Positions 10,666-22,731 of a stretch of 26,889 bases of DNA are shown piece by piece. Position 1 is the first letter of the stretch. Every line of letters begins with the position of its first letter. The notes below the pieces were generated by a model. That model did no database searches and was not told the origin of the DNA. It saw nothing but the letters and a program-made list of their open reading frames with translations. The position numbers and the translations under genes were made by a program. Source of the DNA: Didymodactylos carnosus (lineage: Eukaryota; Rotifera; Eurotatoria; Philodinida; Philodinidae); assembly GCA_905250885.1 (NCBI GenBank), contig CAJNOQ010002017.1, positions 1 through 26,889 of the forward strand, written 5' to 3'.

Positions 10666-12795
10666 CTAAAGAAAGAAAGAAAAAACAAACGAAACACAAA
10701 AAACCTCTAGTCACTGTACATTAACACGAACAGGAAGCCTTTTTTTTTTTTTTTGATTGTTGCTGTTGTTGTTAGTGCTGCTATTTTACCAGTTAATGAA
10801 GTGAAGTGAGAGTAAATTGTTTTCACACATTAATTCTTTTTTTCTTTTGCACAGGCACAGATATACGAATAATTTAAAAAAAAAAATCTACTCGTTATCA
10901 TGATGTTATTTATACCTTAGAAATATATAATCATTCACAGTTTTTTTTTTCGTTGATTTTTATATTTTTTTTTTTTTTATTTTTTTTTATTTTATGTTAT
11001 TGAAGGTAAAAATTATTTTATATTCCTCTTGTCAATTTATTTCTTATGAAGCAACAAAAAATTGTGCGTACTTGACCATTAGTATTTAATATTATTATAT
11101 ACATGTAAATTATACGCTTTACATAAAGAGTACACCTGTCGATCATTTCAAATTTATTTCTTTTTTTTCTTTCTTTTTTTCATTCAAAATTCTACTCCAA
11201 ACATCTTGTTAAAGTAACAAAAAGACAGCAATGAAACGACATTATAGAAATGTTAGTTGTTTATTTTGAAGATAATGAAAGGTGATTACTGACATCAACC
11301 TTCATCTATCAATAGGTGTACAAATAATTATTTTATCAAATAATGAAAGTGTTGAAGCCACAGAAAAAAAGTGAGAGAAACAGAAAGAGAGAAAGAGAGA
11401 GCAAGAAATAAAAAATGAAATTTGTACTTTAACGTTCTTGTTTGAAGGTTAATACAAATAATATGTGATGAATGAGGAAGTATTGTTTAAAAACAAAAAA
11501 TATTCAGAGTATAAAAAGGAATCAGTGCCATCTGTTAGACAGAGTTTACAAACGAGGGATAATATAAGCAAAATAGAAAATTTTGATTGAGTAATCAAAA
11601 TGAAATAATCGTAATAAAATACTTAAATGACATTCGATCATCTAACAGTTTAATTGATTAAACGAAAGTATTGTTATGCATATATTTCAAGGACAAAGGT
11701 AAACAGAATTTCAAACACAAAAGTCACATATTAGAAGGTTTCAATATCAGTTATTAGTGAAGAAAATAGTTTTCTCATGTTCATGTTATATCGATTATCA
11801 TTGATTGAGAACAAAGATGTTTCAACTTAGTAAAATTGTATCATTCATTGAGTACATTTATATGAAGAACTACAACATTCAAGGACAACTACAATGTTCG
11901 CCTCTAGTTGTATAATTATGCCACATCGTGTCAAAAAACAGAATAAAATATAAAATGTCTTTCTTTTTTTTTCTAATTTATTTCATTACGGTAAGCACGC
12001 ATACATTCGTCAAATATAGTCAATTTCTTTTTTTTTTCTTTTTTTTTGAAATTCCAAGGTCATTCTAGTTCTTTCGTTAGATATTAACCGTAAAGAGAAT
12101 CAGTTCTTATTACTTTTTCTTTTTTTTTTCTTTTCTCGTTTCGTCTTTTTCTTTTTTATTTTTCGTGATAAAAATAATAGTAATTATTTTGTAAAATGGC
12201 AACAGCAGCAAAATAAAAAAAAGCTACTGCAAATTTAACATTTTAATGTTATGTCAAAAAGAGAGAATGAATAGAGTAAGAAAGAAATAAAGCACATTAC
12301 TATATATAGAAAAAAAAAAAGGAAAAAAAAAACGACAACGCAAAAAAAAGGAAAACATCAAGGTGAAATATATAAAATTGCTATTTACATACACACACAC
12401 ACACATACAGAGATATACATTTTTAATTGTCTTTTTTAAATAGATTTCTGTTTAAAATGGCATCATATATAAAAACTATTCTATAGTAAAAACATAGAAG
12501 CAACAAAAACGCATATAAAATTATCATCCATTTTACGAGGGAAGAAAGATCGAATATTTCATACTGTTCAGAATCATTTAGGAAGTGATATAATTATTCA
12601 TATTGGATACGTGAAATAGGAGTATTCAAAATAAAAACTAAAAAAATACTGTTCTTAAATTCTCTCACTCTCTCGCTATATATATATATGTAGGCTTTAT
12701 CATGAAGCAAAAAAAAACAAAAAATTATTTACAGTAAATAAAAATTTGTTGAATAATCATCGAATAGACGGAATTTATAAAATTCTGTTCTATGA
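10666..12795. other. 2.1 kb between small-exon chain and giant gene
   Basis: AT-rich, with long T tracts (10740-10754, 10930-10999, 11954-12049), a (CA)n run at 12390-12406 and a (TA)n run at 12677-12689. I searched the minus strand for a coding exon that would supply the missing start of the small-exon chain and found none with both a credible acceptor and a phase-1 donor. It is therefore either intergenic DNA with a missed first exon or a single long intron. Confidence 0.55.
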
Positions 12796-12801
12796 TTTAT
12801 T
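12796..12801 (-). terminator. AATAAA polyadenylation signal overlapping the giant gene's stop
   Basis: The minus strand reads AGT CAA TAA ATC, so AATAAA overlaps the stop codon. This would give a very short 3' untranslated region. The match is exact, but use as a signal is inferred, and AATAAA is common by chance in DNA this AT-rich. Confidence 0.35.
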
Positions 12802-13685
12802 GACTAACTAACCAAACTGGTCGGTCAGTTCTCTGAGTTGAAATTTGTTGTTGTTGACGATTTTCTCTATTAATAATAGGTATACGTGATGGATCAACAG
12901 GTCGACCATAATTTTGATCTGTTAAGCTACTAAGTCTTGTTTTTATTTGTTGTGGCTGTTGTGAACGTAAATAATTTGCTCTTGATTCAAGATTGGGTAA
13001 TGGTGGTACAAGTGGTACATCGGACGGTCTCATATTAGCTATAACCATTTCTGATCCAATACTAGATGTTGATGGAGAACGTTCTCCTTCATTATGAACA
13101 TTTCGTGTTGTACTATCAATAAATGTTAGAACAGAATTTTGTGGACGATTTCGATAAATTGGTATTGGTCGTTGAGTTTTCATTTGTTGATTTTGCCATA
13201 TAATTTTATTTTCATTATCTTCATCATCATTTCTCTCATAATTATTTATTTGAACAGGATTATGTTGTTGTAAACGTCGATTATCAAAATTATATGTATT
13301 ATCGTTTCTCTGATGTCTTCTTATATTATATTGATCATTTTCATACAAATTATTTATATTCCCATTATTAACATTTTTATCAATATCGTTATCTTCATCT
13401 GTATCATATTCATCATCATTTTGATTGATCTCTTTTCGACCTGTAGCTCGAACGTTTATATATCTCGATTCATCATTGTTTCTGTGTTGTTGTTCGGAAG
13501 TCTTTGCCAATTCTTTGGCCTCATCCGACGTCATTTTATGAGCTAAGTATTCTTCATACTCTGCACTATTGTTAAATTTTAACATTCGACGAACGGTTCT
13601 CGGTGATACATCAGGATGATCAGTTGAAAGATACTGAGCTAAATTTTCATACATTACTTGACCTTCATTTTTCTTGTGCACATAC
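12797..13685 (-). CDS. Giant repeat protein, last coding exon (C-terminal 294 residues)
   Basis: This exon joins to 14068-22706 across a phase-2 intron: CCT GT plus G TAT GTG CAC restores the frame and reads A-P-V-Y-V-H-K-K. The open frame has no ATG at its left end. It opens on GTG, directly after the acceptor, so it is not a separate gene. The first 85 or so residues are mixed and charged, with the short stretch DVSPRTVRRMLKF. They look like the end of a folded domain that begins in exon 1. After that the protein is Asn/Gln/Asp-rich and probably disordered. The stop TAA (12797-12799) lies inside an AATAAA. I do not recognise a family. An internal donor could divert splicing to the small exons at 9532-10665, but the candidates are weak. 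Confidence 0.88.
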
Positions 13686-14067
13686 CTGAATAGGATTTAA
13701 AATAAAAATCTTTAAATATTTTCATAATAGAATGATTACAGGCACTTGCAACTTTTTATTTATCAAATCTCAAGATTTTCTGACATTTGTCTATTTTCTC
13801 TCGTTAACTCGAAAGATGAAGTTATTTGTTGCCTTAAAAAGAACATTCTGATCCTCTTATTCTCGTTATAATTGTCTTTAATTGACACGTTAAGACTACT
13901 GAACACAAATAGAATTATCGAGAATTCTTATTACGGTATAAAAAGTGCACAAAGTGTCACCATGGAAATTTCAAATACTCTGAAGAAAGAGGAGAAAAGA
14001 TCATAGTTTGTAGAAGGATGTTAGAAATGAAGATGTCATAATAAACAAATGAAACTATTTTACATAC
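13686..14067 (-). other. Intron of the giant repeat gene (382 bp, phase 2)
   Basis: On the minus strand the intron begins GTATGTAAAA and ends TATTCAG, a good donor and a pyrimidine-preceded acceptor. Splicing removes the TAG at 14055-14057 and keeps a 294-residue frame open. The ends and the frame are read directly; splicing itself is inferred. I see no other gene inside it. Confidence 0.85.
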
Positions 14068-17000
14068 ACAGGTGCATCTCTCAAAGCAATATCGCGATAA
14101 TGACGTGGTGCAATTAATTGTGGATTAGTTGGTAATACTGGATATCTACTAGGCAACATCATAACATAAGCGGGATCTGTTCCTAATACAGCATCATTTT
14201 CATACATATATTGTACATAAAATCGTGTACGACGATTTGAAGATAACATTGTTTCATCATCTGGTATAACTAATATTCTTGGACGTGGACAAAGTGTCGT
14301 TTGTGATTTAGCTCGTTCATTTTCTAGACGATTTAAATAACTTATATCATCAAATTTTCCACTTTTTAACATTTCTGGATGAGTTTTAGTTAAATCATCA
14401 ATTGTTAACATTTTTTTTTTATCATTTTCAACATATCCTAATATATTTAGATATGGTGCTACATTTTTTATTGTACGTACTTCACATGGTATACCATGTG
14501 TATGAGGAAACTTTTGCCAATTTAAACGATAATTATCGAAATTGAGATAGCGTGCATCACCATTACCATCTTGTGTATATATCATTTGTTGATCATCAGT
14601 AAACCAAGGATGTTTTCCTATATTAGAATTTGATGTAGCTAATGAGCCAAGAGATTTTGAATGTCTTAATAATGGTAATAAAAGTGGTTGTTGACGAGAT
14701 AACATCATTGAACCATTTAAACCTGAACTTAATGAATCATAATCAACAGCAAGATCATTTTCAATATCAATTGTTTCTTTATGTAATTGATTAGCACGAT
14801 CAATAATATCTTTTGATAATTCAAATGATGTTTTACCAATTGTAATAATTACTCCACCAGCTTTGTTAGATTGTACTTTGCCAATACGATCGATAAGACG
14901 AGCAATAATTGTACCCGATCGATGGGGTGATGTATTTATTGTTTCAATAGCATTTATAGCTTCAATACGTGGTACAACGATTTCATCTTCATTCATTTTA
15001 ATTACTAATCGACCAAGTTCATCTTGATATATTGAGCCCGCACGATGGATAAAATGGGCTAACATTAATAGAGGATCCATGACATATCCACCATTGGCAT
15101 CTGGTTGTTGTACATTTCCGCCTAATGTACTTGTTGATGGTGATCTTTGCATTAGATCACCTCGTAATTGACGATTAAATGGAAATAATAATTTTAATTT
15201 TGTTCCAGGTGGATTTTGACTCATTAATTGTCGTTCTTGTTGTTGTTGCAAACGTATTGTTTGATCACCTAAACGTATAATTAATATTTTTCCATTTTGT
15301 TCTTCATGAATATCATCAGCATATTTTGTTAATAATTCTGCAATTGTTTTACCATTTACTGGACCAATTAATTGTGTACCAATATTTTCTGGTATAACAA
15401 ATTTTTCTCCATTACGTAATGTAATTAATATTGAACGATCACTACGTTGTAAAATTTTACTATTTACATCGAGCATATTACCTAATACTCGAATAATACG
15501 TTTTTCTGGTGATTCCGTTGTAAGAATTTCGTACCAATTTTTTATATTTGGAAATCTATAGAGATGACCATTCTTATATCGATAAACAATATTTGTTTCT
15601 AATGGATCTGTATCTAACATTTCAAAATGTCCATTTTGTAATAAAAATAAAGCTAATTTATCTTTTGATAAACCAATTGGTTGTTCATTAATTAATTCCG
15701 TAATTGATTCTTCACTAATTATTAAACTTTGATGTTTATCAGGCGTCATTGATAATATTAATTCATTTGTATCATTATTTACATTAATACCACCATATCC
15801 ATCCATATGTTCTAATAAATTTAATATACACTTCATTTGTACATCACGATCTGTCATATCAATTTTAGCTAGTTGTTGTTGTCGTCGACGTGCAACGGGT
15901 GTAAATTCAAAACGTTTCATTCCAATTGCATTTATTCCCGATGATGATTGACTCTTTTGAAATAATTCACTCAATGGATTTTGAAATTGTCTTTTAGATG
16001 GTTTAATTAATGGTAATTCATAGACTTTTTGTTTATGTACTAAAATAATATTTCCTTTACGTGAATTTTTTATTGTATCACTATTAGATAATAACCAATC
16101 GGATAATTGAATTGAAGCAAATGGTAAAATTGTTGTTGTACGTGCAGATGATGTATCAATATATGTTGGATCAATAATTAATTTTAATCTATCATAAGGT
16201 ATAAATAAAATACTATTAGAAAAATATAATTGAAATAATTTTTTTTGTTTATCATATGTTATATAACCATTTTTATACATATAATTAATTGTTTCATGAT
16301 AACGAAGTATAAATTGTTCTTGTGTTTCATTAGAAAGATGTTGATAAAATTCTTGATCATTATCTATATTATTATCATAATCATCATTCATACTAGCAAT
16401 ACCTGATTCAGATGTTGAACGTTTGCCTGATTTAGTAACATTTGATGATGATTGTTGATCAAATGGAACTACTGCTGATGGTAATTGAATATATTGATCA
16501 TTATAAAATAATAAAATATTATTAAATTCATCACGTTTTATTTTCCCATGTTTACTAAGTATATTAACAACATCATTACGATGTAAATTATTTGAACGTA
16601 TTTGATCAGAATGTTCAGCAGTAAAATAAAGTTCTTGTTGTTGATTTTGTAATAATAATAGACTATTTGTACCATCTTGTTTCATTCCATCTTGTTCAAT
16701 AATATAATCAATAAATTTTCTTATCATTTCATGTTTTTGTTTTGTAGATAATTTATATGTTTGTAATTGTGATTCACTTGTTGTTTGTTTTGGTAATGGT
16801 CTTGGTACTTGTAATGAATATTTTTGATTATTAAATACAAATGTATTATTTTTATCTGCTAAATATCCTCCATTTATTAATAACATATCAATTATATATG
16901 AACGATCAAAATCATTATTACGAATATCTTGTAACCATGCATTAGGTATTGGTAAACGTTGACCATTATGAAATTCTAAATCAATTTGTCCAGTTAATTT

Positions 17001-20000
17001 ATTAATATGTACTTGTCGAATATGAGATGCAATTAGTGAACGTTGTGCTATTTGTTCATTACGATTTTCTATATTATCATTTTCATCTTGATATAAATCA
17101 GGTGGAATATAACGATAGGCCCAATTTTCATTTTCTGCATCATATCGTACATGTCCATTTTCTAATAAATATTCGGCAATTGTACGTTTATTTTGTGGTA
17201 TTTTTATTTGTTGATAGGGTAATCTTAAAATTTGTGTACGTTCACCATCAAATAAATCGACTTCAGTTTCTTGATTATATTGATTTGGACGTATACCATG
17301 TATAATTGATTGTAACCAATCTAATTCACGTTGTCTTTCATTATTTGCATTATTGACTGTTGTTGTTTTTTTTGTTGTTGTTGTTGTTAATATCTCGTCA
17401 CCTAATGGTAATGGTCTATTATTACGATAGACTAAATTTCTAAGATTATAATCAATAAAACCATTTTTAAGTATAATACGAGCAATATCTGTCATACTAA
17501 TTACTTCTGGATGTTCATCATCTTCTGTAATAGATTTTGATTCCATATAGGCATTAACATCATCATGATCAATATATAATTCTTCAGTTGTTCCTCCATT
17601 TAGAAAAATATCATTTTGATCATTAATAGATATTAAACCTTGACGACTTAATTGTGTTAGCCAACGTGTTAATTGACTTATTTGTTCTTCATAATTAATA
17701 TCTAATGTTTTTGTTGATTGTTTTGAATTTGGTCCTATACGTAATTTTTTTGAACTTGATGGTAATAATTTATCTTTTAAATTTTTAAATTTAAACATGT
17801 TATTATGAAATTGTTTGATTATTAATGTTGAACCATTATCTTCAATAGATGATTGTGAATTATCGTAAATATATTTAGCAATATGATCAATATTTAATTC
17901 AAAATCATCAAAAAATAATTTTGTTTCATATTTATCAAATAAAATATGCTGATTATCAAATGTAAAAAATAAAAAATCTCCAGTTGAATTTAATGTTATA
18001 CTGCCATATTGATTTATATTTTCTAACAGTAATTTGATAGTTTCAAGTACAAATAAATGTTCTTGTACATTGTTACGAGATGCAGTTGCCGGATTGTTAT
18101 CGTCGTCGTTGTCGTCGTCGTCTATTCCATTTACTACTGATCTCTTTTTTTTTTCTTCTATTTTACCTTGTTTTATTTTTTCTTCTTTTTCTTCTTCTTC
18201 TTCTTCTTTTTCTTTTTTTTCTCTATTAACAGGAATACGAAAACAAAGTTTCGATAAATTTTCTTTTTTTATCGTTGGCAACATCAATGGTTGGTTGATT
18301 GATAAAGACAAGGATGATGATTTTTGTCTCGTTTTTTTATCATCAATAATTTTTACTTTTGATGATGGCAATATAGTTAATATTAGTGTATTATCAATAT
18401 TATTTAAGTTTATATTTGCATTGGCTTTATGCCAATATAAAATATCGTCTAATTTTAATCTGTTTTGATGGAATAAACGAGATAGACGTAAACCATCTTG
18501 ACCTTCAATATAAACTATTTGATTTGTTGGTAAATATTCAATTAGAAGTACATCTTGTTTACTTGACAACTGACAATTTATTTTAAACCAATTTAACAAT
18601 TGTAAATCTAAATGTTCTTGGGACATTTGTTCAATAGGTATTGTTGTTGTCGCTATTGCTGCTGCTGCTGCGGATGGTGATGATGATATTGGTGGTATTC
18701 GTGAATGATGATCGTGTGGTGGTGGTGATACGGTGATTGAACGTTGATTAAAAATTAAACGAAAATGATTATTTGGTAAATATTCAATGTCACATAGTTT
18801 TAATAGAATAAGAGCTAACTCATTTACATTCAATATTTTACTATTTTCATATTTTAGAAAAAGTTCTGATACAAAATTTGCTGGTATATATAAACTTTCA
18901 TTTTGTGAAGAGGAGATGAACAATGAACCATCCTCATTACGAAAATTGATATCAATTGTTCGTAAAAACGATGATAACTGTTTTTGTTGAAGTTGAATTG
19001 GACTTGTTGTTCTTGTGATGATGGTTGAGGGTCGAGTAGATGTCTTTAATAATTCTTCAACACCTAATTTTTTATTACATAATGTAACAAATTTTTGTTC
19101 AATATTATAAGAGACTTGTCCAATACGTATTAAATAATTTAGTATAGATGACCAACGATATTCTTTTAGATTGTATAAATCAATTAAATGATTTCCAACT
19201 CTACCAACTAATGGTATACGTTGTCCATCAACATTTAAAAAAATAATGTTATTATTTTGTAGTAATTCTGTAAATGTTGAATTTTCTTCTAACCACTTTT
19301 CAATGTTTGACCGTATTTGTGTGGGTATATTTCGATTAATATGTGGTAAATGATGAATCCATTTTGATTGAGAATATTTATTTTTATATATAGACCATTT
19401 ATCGGCAGGAATAACAATAGGTTCTTGATTAATGAATATAATTAGCTGTTCTTGTTCGGTTTCAAATGGTTGTATTACATAATCAATTAAATCTATGTAT
19501 ACTTTACGAGATAATTCTATCGTATCAATATTCTCACTAGGATGATCCTGTTCAACATTGAATAAGCGAATAGTCGTATTTATCTGTTGACCATCGATGT
19601 ATAATACTAGATAACCATTTTTATCACATGAACGACGGGAATTTGTTACTAAATAATCGTAAACAAAATTTTCATACGTCAAATTATCTTCAACAAATTG
19701 TTTATTTAGTTCCTGGTGTGATAATGAGGTAAGAGATTCTTGATGTTTCACTTGATTTTTATAAAAATCTTTTTGTTGTAATAAAACATTGTTTGAATCG
19801 ATTATTATTGAACTGGCTGTCGCGAAAGTTGCAATGCTTTCAGATAAATCTGGATCTTGTTCTTGTACTGTGCGATCTTCTTGTTGAATTTGTTGTTGTT
19901 CATTAGGTGACTCTTCGACTATAGTTATCGGTTTTGAATCATCAAGTAAATAAAGTTTTTTTTTTTGTTGACGATCATCGAATTCCTCGGAAGAACTATA

Positions 20001-22706
20001 TCCAGACTCGGGTATACCGCCAATATTATCCTTTTTTCTTCCTAACATTATCTGTTGTTGTTTAAATAATTCTTGAACTTGATCGGTTGTTTTCATCTGT
20101 TGCAATGACTGTTTTTGTTGAGTACTGATTTCTTTATTATTCGTGCGATACATATTTAATGTTCGTTGTGCTCTTATTTCGACAGAAAAATCATCTTGTG
20201 ATGATGTGGCAGATTCAGTGGATTCACTAGCTGATACAATGAAACTTGGATCTTCATTTTTATCAGTAATATGTTTTACATTATCAATATCTGTATCAAC
20301 AGATAGTATTTGTTCCTTGTTTTGTTGTTCGTGTAAACGTGTTAGTTGATCATGTTGATGTTGTGTGAGACTTAACCAAAATTTTTGATTCCATTTCCAT
20401 GTTTTTCCATCAATTAAATAGTAACCAATATCATAGAGACTTTGAATCTGTTTATTATTTGTTATATGAGTTATATCGTCAAGATTATATGGTGGAGGGA
20501 TCTCTTTTTGTTTTTCAACTAACAGCTCAGTTCTAGTTTCAGTGAAGGCTGATGAGATTAACGATTTATTAGATAATTCAACTTCAGGAGGCAATATATG
20601 ATATGTATTTTGTCTATATGGAAGGTTGATAATTGTTGTTGGCCGCACAGGATGATCGCTAATCCAATATCGTACTTCATTACCGTGTTTTGGTTGATAT
20701 TCTTCTGATTCATCGATTATAGGTCGTCGAGATTGTGGACTATTGAATGCAGGCGAATCGGATGAAGGATTTTCAAATATATTACGTAATTTCTCAACAC
20801 GTCTGGCAGCCGTTGTCGACTCTTGCTTTTCTTGTTCTATTGTATTTAAATGTTCTTTGACCCATTTTGATTGTGTCACTTTCAGATAAGGACGAGGTGA
20901 TGTTGAAGAGGAGACGACTCCAACTGGAGAGCTGATGGGCAGAAACGATGGTGGAGAAAGAGGAGAAACCGTGGATCCTGTAACAACTGTGTTTGTTGCA
21001 CTGAACACTTCGTTCAAATTTCTTCCTCCATTCGCTAGTTGTAAACTATTATTTGGTATGGATAGATTTGATTGATTATTTGTATTACTGTGAAAAACGG
21101 CTCTTCTATCGTTATTCGTTGTTATATCTTTTTCTTCCATTTCTATATCAATTTCATCCTGAATTTTTCTAGAGATTCGTGATGCGACTTCTGGTAGAAC
21201 TACATTTTGTTGTGATACTAATTCTTCACTAATACTACTATTTTCACTTAATGGTATTATTTGTACTTGATCATTGAATTGTACTTTCGATGGACGTTGA
21301 TCAGCAACTTTTTCTTCTTGCTGTTGGTTATCGGTTAGTACAATGGATGCACTTGAACCGTCAGTATCAGGTTCAAAAGCTGGAGGCCAACTCGAGATTC
21401 TTTCTATAGGAACAGGATGATACCTATACGAGCCGGATGGTTGACTTTGAGATACAGACGGATTTTTTCGATACTGAGGTAATTGTTCAGTCACTTTTTC
21501 ATCAACTACTATTTTAGACGGTGATTGTGGTACATTAGTTTTTATTTGTTCTTGTTTTATCGTTGTTTGTGATTGAGATAATGGTATTTTTTGTCTAAAA
21601 TTAATTGTTATAGGAATTATTGTGGGCGACAACGTAGGAGAGGTGACAAGTGTGTTTATTTGGTGAGATAGTTGATTATTTTTTGCCAGGAGGGTTGCTA
21701 AAGAAGTGGAAGATGTGGCTGTAGAAGAGAATGAATCGTGCTTGTTCATTGTTGTTTGTAACTGAGAATCTGATAGTGGTTGCACTAATGGCATTGGATT
21801 ATTATTATTATTATTATTATCAACATGAATTATATATTCTTCGATTGAATAATGAGATTCTTCTACATCAGATGCTTCTGATAGATTAGGAGATGCTAGA
21901 TTATTATCAATAGTAGTTGACGCTAAACGTTGACTACCGGAATTAATGCGTATATGTTGTTCGTAAAGCGGAGTCGTTTCACGTATATCCTGATATTGTT
22001 TCTGTTGAATGACTTGTTGTGTTGTCAAACGGCTATCAATAACAATTGTACTACCGTGTTTAGTTAATCGAGGAAAATGTGAATTTTGTTGTGACTGTTG
22101 ATTTTGTTTTTCCGATATACTAGAATATGTTTGTGTTGATTGTGTATTCAGAAAACTATACTGTGTTTCAGTAGATTTTAATAATGGATCATGACTTGAT
22201 CGATATCGAACTTGTTCTGATGTTGCAATATTTGAACATTTTGGAATACGATTTTGTTGTTCGGTAAATATACACGTATCTTTCGATTTATCATCATTCT
22301 CATTCTCATTTCGATTTAAATAGTAGATGGATAATAATTGTGTTTCAGCAAACGATGGTATCGACTTTGATGAAAAAAATGGATCGTAACGTTGATCAGT
22401 TTGTGTTTCAATTGTACATTGATCAACAGATAAATTTTCTTTTGATGATGAATGTTTTATAAATTGATTATCGTTTGTTGTCATCAAATGTGACGATAAT
22501 GAATTTTTAGAAAATAACGGAGAGGATACGGTAGAAAGAGACAAAGTATGTTCAGCTGTATTATTTATACTTTGTATAAGTACGCGTGATGAAGATGTTT
22601 CATTTCTATCCGATAAATAAGCTGTTTGATGATGAATATCGTTATTGTCCCTATCTGTTGTTGTACGAAAGATTTGTTCGGATGAACTAACATGAGTTGG
22701 ATCCAT
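14068..22706 (-). CDS. Giant repeat protein, coding exon 1 (residues 1-2880)
   Basis: This is the first coding exon of an unrecognised protein of about 3175 residues, completed by the exon at 12797-13685. The start ATG (22704-22706) is chosen because an in-frame TAA lies two codons upstream (22713-22715). Residues 1 to about 1000 are low-complexity (Ser/Thr/Gln/Asn) and look disordered. They contain a KVQF motif at 474-477, a charged, possibly coiled-coil stretch near 612-647 and PPPY at 737-740. From about 1010 to 2770 there are roughly 14 degenerate repeat pairs, recognisable by cores such as IILKNG (1744), LLENG (1847), LLINGG (1942), ILSKHGKI (2049), MYKNG (2143) and LLQNG (2355). A Lys/Glu run near 1494-1520 sits between repeat pairs 4 and 5. 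I see no signal peptide, membrane segment or enzyme motif. Function is unknown; an intracellular scaffold is only an inference. The open frame runs 12 bases past the splice donor to a TAG. That the exon is coding is near certain. Confidence 0.95.
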
Positions 22707-22731
22707 TGAAAATTAGCGATTGTTAATGCCT
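22707..22731 (-). promoter_or_regulatory. 5' leader with 3' splice acceptor before the giant gene
   Basis: On the minus strand, TCTTATTTTAG (AG at 22730-22731) is followed by a 23-base leader and then the ATG. The pyrimidine-rich stretch ending in AG suggests that the mRNA leader is spliced here, either to an upstream untranslated exon or to a trans-spliced leader. Which of the two cannot be told from sequence. A TAA in frame with the ATG at 22713-22715 excludes further coding upstream in this exon. Confidence 0.5.

Noticed and set aside
10735-10800. CAA/GCA-rich stretch upstream of the small exons, considered as the missing first exon
   Set aside because: It runs into 15 A residues on the minus strand, lacks an acceptor and has no phase-1 donor.
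11068-11100. GGTCAA-GTACGC on the minus strand, resembling the donor of the small exon at 10597
   Set aside because: The similarity is only about a dozen bases and there is no pyrimidine tract or acceptor upstream.
13313-13546. Plus-strand frame of 77 codons
   Set aside because: It is the antisense shadow of the last coding exon of the giant gene.
17027-20349. Several plus-strand frames of 66 to 144 codons
   Set aside because: All are antisense to the giant coding exon. The apparent Ser/Phe-rich protein at 18034-18468 mirrors the Lys/Glu run.
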